Assembly (NCBI GenBank): GCA_017948555.1
Contig: JAFMYY010000011.1
Coordinates: 62,001 to 126,000 of the forward strand
Direction of reading: 5' to 3'
DNA length: 64,000 nucleotides
DNA from: Cesiribacteraceae bacterium YIM B00369
GTDB lineage: Bacteria > Bacteroidota > Bacteroidia > Cytophagales > Cyclobacteriaceae
Part shown: one piece after another, positions 60,850-64,000 of the stretch
Position numbering within the stretch: the stretch's first letter is position 1
How the letters are laid out: each line of letters starts with the position of its first letter
Notes under the pieces: model-generated
Seen by the model: the letters and a program-made list of their open reading frames with translations, nothing else
The model's database searches: none
What the model was told of the DNA's origin: nothing
Position numbers and translations under genes: made by a program

Positions 60850-61212
60850 ATGATACACATAAAAGAAAAAATCGCCACAGAGCTAAAAAAAATCCACCTT
60901 ATCTGGAAAGATCTGGTAAATAACCGTCAGCCCGATGTAAAAAATATTTCAGATGTCATGGTCCGGTATAAAGCATTTTTAATAGAGAATGGAAATGTTT
61001 TAAGGAAAGGTGCAGTGACTTTCGGGGAGCTGGAGAATCTGGAAGCTCATTTAAATCATTGTTATGATGTTTCAGGAATAAGAGAGAAGCGGATCCTCCT
61101 GAATGATGCATATGTAGGACTTCTCCTTTTCCTGTCTGAATCCATGGAGGATTTAAAAGAGCGGATGGAAGAAGAAAGTTATGTGCCTGCTGAGCACGTG
61201 TTTTATAATTAG
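60850..61212 (+). CDS. Small helical protein, unknown
   Basis: A 120-residue soluble protein predicted almost wholly helical (MIHIKEKIATELKKIHLIWKDLV...). Charge and length are consistent with a real gene, and its ending NDAYVGLLLFLSESMEDLKERMEEE is amphipathic. No domain is recognised and neighbours give no clue. A hairpin with a T tail lies 207 bases downstream. Confidence 0.55.
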   Translation: MIHIKEKIATELKKIHLIWKDLVNNRQPDVKNISDVMVRYKAFLIENGNVLRKGAVTFGELENLEAHLNHCYDVSGIREKRILLNDAYVGLLLFLSESMEDLKERMEEESYVPAEHVFYN

Positions 61213-61418
61213 AAGGGAAACGGGCTTATTGGCTAATTGAAACAGCTGTCTGTTTTTTTTCTTCTGAAATTAATTAAAACCTGATATTGAGGGTATTATA
61301 GAAATGATTATCAGTGACGGATTGCCGTAACGCTGTCATTATTAACTATAATAATTTACTGCCGGGCTTATTTTTTAACCGGGTAGGAGCTTTCAGGATA
61401 GATATTTACTCTCCAAAG

Positions 61419-61457
61419 AAAGGGATTCTTTTGTCTGTCGGGAATCCCCTTTTTTAT
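61419..61457 (+). terminator. Candidate terminator on the plus strand
   Basis: AAAGGGATTC (61419-61428) pairs with GAATCCC (61442-61448) with one bulged C before a T run. It lies 207 bases after the nearest plus-strand stop. Confidence 0.55.
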
Positions 61458-61582
61458 TTTGAATTTCGGTATTTATCAGTTTAAATCTAGTGGGCTGATT
61501 TATTTTGCTTTTTCATTGCATAGTTCCTTACTTCTGCTGTTGTGTGGCAGGAGTTTCTTTCTTTTTGCGGCCCTGAACAAAG

Positions 61583-61614
61583 AAAAACCCCTGGTTCATT
61601 TGCAAACCAAGGGT
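61583..61614 (-). terminator. Terminator of the second family 9 lyase gene
   Basis: On the minus strand CCCTTGGTT / AACCAGGGG (61613-61605 and 61596-61588, one G-U pair) with an 8-base loop, then TTTTTC. Confidence 0.8.
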
Positions 61615-61666
61615 TATAACAATTCACAATATAATGACCGTTTAAATCTTGCGGCTGCTGCTTTGC

Positions 61667-63406
61667 TTAGTTGCCATATTCAAAGGCGCCAAGGTCAGGG
61701 GCGGTTCCATTATATGGTAAACCTGTATCTGTTCCTTTGTCAATCAAATCACTGCCTGCTACCGGGTATAAGTAAGTAATATCAGGCAGGCTGCCATCGG
61801 CCTTGCGCGGCGCTGAAAGCTGATTTAAATCAATGCTTCCAAAGTCTTCAGCAGTTACGGAAACACCACTTAACTGCCAGCTGTTATGCGATACATCAAG
61901 GGAGGTTGCATTAACATTGCCTGTGGCGCCCAGCACAGCGCTGTTTTTAATTGTTAGTTTACCAAGAGGATTAGTGCTTCCAAAGCCCATGTTTGTTCCG
62001 TTATTATGGGCAATGCAATTGTAAAGCGTTACTTCCCCGCGGTTGCTATTGTGGTCAAAACCTTTAACGCGGTTACCTGCGGCAATACAATTGCTGAAAG
62101 CAGCATTATGCTTTAGTGTTTTTTCATCGCTGCCTCCTGTTTTAAAACCATTTCCGTCTCCTTTGCCTGCAGCTCCGCTTTTTGAGTAGCCATTTTTAAA
62201 AGCCCAGCAGTTTTCATAGGTTGTGGTAATATTATCCGTTCCGCGCAGGTAGCCGTCCCAGCCGTCGTCAAGGTTTTGCCATGCACGGCAGCCAATAAAT
62301 TTATTGCCTGTGCCGGCGGTTAATTTACAGGCAAATCCATCGGCATTTTCAACAGAGGAGTCGGCATTGTAAAATGAGTCGCAATTAAGAATAAGGTTGT
62401 TTGCAGAGCCGTTGTCAATTTGCAGGCCTGAGTCAGCGCATTCTGAAAAAGTACAGAATTCAATAATATTATGGTGGGCATTTCTGATTTGCATGCCATT
62501 GTCGCCGGCTTTAAAAACGTCAATGCCTTTAATGTGCCAGTAACTTGCCTGGAGCACAATTCCCTGGTTCGACGAATTCTCCGGCATGGCAGAAAAGTCA
62601 AATTTTGGCCTTTCAGAATTATCCGGGTGGGGTAATAATGAAATGTTCTTAGCTTCGGTTCCGGAGCGGTTTATGGTAAGTTTGGTGGTAAAGGCATAGG
62701 TGCCCTGGCGGATATAAATAATATCGCCGGGATTCGCTGCAGAAACAGCTGCCCTTAATGCATCAACATTTGCCACTACCACCCCTTCAACAGGCTCAGA
62801 AGTAACTCCTGAAACAGAAATTTCAATTGTTCCCTTTGTGCCGGATCCGTCTGTGGCCGTAGCTGTTACTGTTACCTGTCCGTTTGCATGGGCTGTTAAA
62901 AGACCATCTTCAGAAATGCTGGCAATGGTTTCGTCAGATACACTCCAGGTTAATTCTTTGTTGGAAGCATTTTCGGGCAGTACAGTGGCTGTAAGTTGAG
63001 AGGTTCCTCCATCTGTAATAGCATTGCCGCTTATAGTAATTTCCGAAACAGGTACATTAAATCCTGAGATGGTAATTGCCTTTTCTCCTTTAATTCCGGA
63101 TCCGTCTTTTGCAGTGGCAATTACCGTAGTGGTGCCATTTTTTGATTTTGGAGTAAGCAGTCCTGTTGCTGAAATGGAAGCAATCTCAGCATCTGAAACA
63201 CTCCATGTTACTCCTTTATTTGTGGCATTTGCAGGAGTTATAGCAGCTGTAAACTGTTCTGTAGCAGCGCCATTAATATTATTACCTTGTATTTCAATGC
63301 TTTTCACCGGAATAGAAGCAGTATCTTCGGTGTCATCTTTGCAGGAGGTGAAGAGGAGTGGCAGGACGATAAGGACCCACGGAAACAGGAAATTACTTTT
63401 GTGCAT
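61667..63406 (-). CDS. Surface lipoprotein polysaccharide lyase, family 9-like, with two BIG2 domains
   Basis: A 579-residue lipoprotein: lipobox FTSC (Cys 22) followed by KDDTED, the acidic signal for surface export in Bacteroidota. Two bacterial Ig-like BIG2 domains follow (about 33-113 and 117-200), each with TWSVSD.xIASIS. Residues about 206-579 form a right-handed beta-helix paralogous to the lyase at 52.6 kb, keeping D356, D380, D381, D384 and K422 at identical spacing. It should cut pectin or a related uronate polymer at the cell surface, held away from the membrane by the BIG2 stalk. Monocistronic with a terminator. Confidence 0.83.
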   Translation of the reverse strand: MHKSNFLFPWVLIVLPLLFTSCKDDTEDTASIPVKSIEIQGNNINGAATEQFTAAITPANATNKGVTWSVSDAEIASISATGLLTPKSKNGTTTVIATAKDGSGIKGEKAITISGFNVPVSEITISGNAITDGGTSQLTATVLPENASNKELTWSVSDETIASISEDGLLTAHANGQVTVTATATDGSGTKGTIEISVSGVTSEPVEGVVVANVDALRAAVSAANPGDIIYIRQGTYAFTTKLTINRSGTEAKNISLLPHPDNSERPKFDFSAMPENSSNQGIVLQASYWHIKGIDVFKAGDNGMQIRNAHHNIIEFCTFSECADSGLQIDNGSANNLILNCDSFYNADSSVENADGFACKLTAGTGNKFIGCRAWQNLDDGWDGYLRGTDNITTTYENCWAFKNGYSKSGAAGKGDGNGFKTGGSDEKTLKHNAAFSNCIAAGNRVKGFDHNSNRGEVTLYNCIAHNNGTNMGFGSTNPLGKLTIKNSAVLGATGNVNATSLDVSHNSWQLSGVSVTAEDFGSIDLNQLSAPRKADGSLPDITYLYPVAGSDLIDKGTDTGLPYNGTAPDLGAFEYGN

Positions 63407-63701
63407 AAAGATTGTTGTTTTTTTATTAAGAGGATAAGTTGATGGCCTGAAACACTTTTCTTTAGCTCCGGATTTACAATGCCTGTAGTTGTTTTAAATT
63501 GTGTGAAAGAAGTGCACTTAACAGAAGTTTTGCTTTCAATCGATGGCGCCGGAGCAGGTCATCAGCTCTTTAAGCAAACGATTGCACAAGATATTAAGAA
63601 GATGCTCAATAAGCAACAGGCGTGGCTCACTGCTTTATTTTACAGAAACAGGAAGTGGGAGGAGGGAGCAGAAGTGGCTCTGATATAAGCTTTTATTTTA
63701 T

Positions 63702-63953
63702 TCAGCTGTTTTGCTTTTCTGATTCTATTTTAGAAAGCAGTTCATCATCTGAAAGCTGATTAATCCAGTCGCCGGGGAGTTTAGTGCGTACTGTTTGGGC
63801 CCCGCCGCCCGGGGTGCAAACTACGGGTACCTGGTTATTTTCATTTTTAGTTAATTCCGTGGCTTTTTCTGTTTTGCCTCCGTTTGCCCCGGCGTAAGCC
63901 TGTACACAGGTCCAGGTTATTCCTTCTTTATCTGTTACTTCCCGCTGTTGCAT
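63702..63953 (-). CDS. Small protein, unknown
   Basis: An 83-residue soluble protein (MQQREVTDKEGITWTCVQAYAGANGG... to DELLSKIESEKQNS) with two Cys and a GGGAQTVRTKLPGDW segment. Composition and codon use look coding, and it ends well before the window edge. No known domain is recognised; it could be one of the many small Bacteroidota proteins without annotation. Confidence 0.5.
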   Translation of the reverse strand: MQQREVTDKEGITWTCVQAYAGANGGKTEKATELTKNENNQVPVVCTPGGGAQTVRTKLPGDWINQLSDDELLSKIESEKQNS

Positions 63954-64000
63954 GGTAAATATGTTAGTTGAATTTAGCTTTTAAACGTATAGGGCTTAAA

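Larger units (their letters stand above)
61213..61666. other. 454-base region between the helical protein and the second family 9 lyase
   Basis: Two terminators lie here (61419-61457, plus; 61583-61613, minus). I find no gene; a 106-codon frame on the plus strand overlaps both hairpins and was rejected. Confidence 0.5.

Noticed and set aside
61459-61779. 106-codon plus-strand frame overlapping the lyase 3' end and two terminators
   Set aside because: It crosses two hairpins and the coding end of the lyase gene, with a composition typical of an out-of-frame shadow.
63479-63688. 69-codon plus-strand frame between the second lyase and the last small gene
   Set aside because: No promoter, ribosome-binding site or recognised pattern; lies between divergent gene ends.
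1-64000. Mobile elements, prophage, integrases, toxin-antitoxin pairs, tRNA or rRNA genes
   Set aside because: No transposase, integrase, terminase or paired toxin motif, and no cloverleaf or ribosomal sequence was recognised on either strand.

Overview
The window reads as chromosomal DNA of a free-living Bacteroidota bacterium, most likely order Cytophagales (this placement is inference). The evidence is two carboxypeptidase-regulatory-domain TonB-dependent receptors, a type IX secretion (T9SS) C-terminal sorting domain, lipoproteins with acidic residues right after the lipidated Cys, LytS/LytTR and NarL-type regulators, Bacteroidota-type promoter elements (TAnnTTTG), and families largely confined to the phylum (DUF6146, DUF4286). 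I see no tRNA, rRNA, CRISPR, insertion sequence or prophage.

Layout. 0-4 kb: the 3' end of an M1 aminopeptidase, small membrane proteins, a DUF3891/methyltransferase pair and a NarL-type regulator. 4-15 kb: a stress-flavoured block with an 838-residue disordered repeat protein, two small disordered proteins, pfkB-otsB, two SPW-repeat membrane proteins, a GreA-like protein and GAPDH; three of these genes share a possible ECF-type promoter (AAC-N15/16-CGTATAA). 15-24 kb: DEAD-box helicase, DUF6146 lipoprotein, PagL-like outer-membrane enzyme, then a surface lipoprotein and a TonB-dependent receptor, each preceded by three 11-bp-spaced TTAAC-type direct-repeat pairs that look like PHO boxes. 24-38 kb: a T9SS-exported esterase with PA14 domains, an SDR39U1 protein, a LOG-family protein, UvrA, type II NADH dehydrogenase, and a LytS/LytTR pair. 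38-48 kb: a second TonB receptor and a carotenoid locus on the minus strand: CruF-like, crtZ and a CarH-like B12-type MerR regulator; then an ECF sigma factor, crtI, crtB, ispH and crtW. 48-54 kb: two large sensor kinases and a family 9 polysaccharide lyase. 54-64 kb: MaoC dehydratase, M23 peptidase, MscS channel, a CYP152 fatty-acid peroxygenase, and a second family 9 lyase built as a surface lipoprotein with two BIG2 domains.

How it fits together. The carotenoid locus combines a candidate light sensor (CarH-like), an ECF sigma factor that appears co-transcribed with crtI-crtB, precursor supply (ispH), and end-group enzymes for 4-keto, 3-hydroxy and 1'-hydroxy groups. This set points to a flexixanthin-type monocyclic pigment, but no lycopene cyclase or geranylgeranyl diphosphate synthase lies in the window. 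The lipoprotein/TonB pair is probably a phosphate-starvation surface system. The two family 9 lyases keep all the expected calcium-binding and catalytic residues, suggesting pectin use without a local SusCD pair. All functions are read from sequence and recalled family knowledge; no database search was run.
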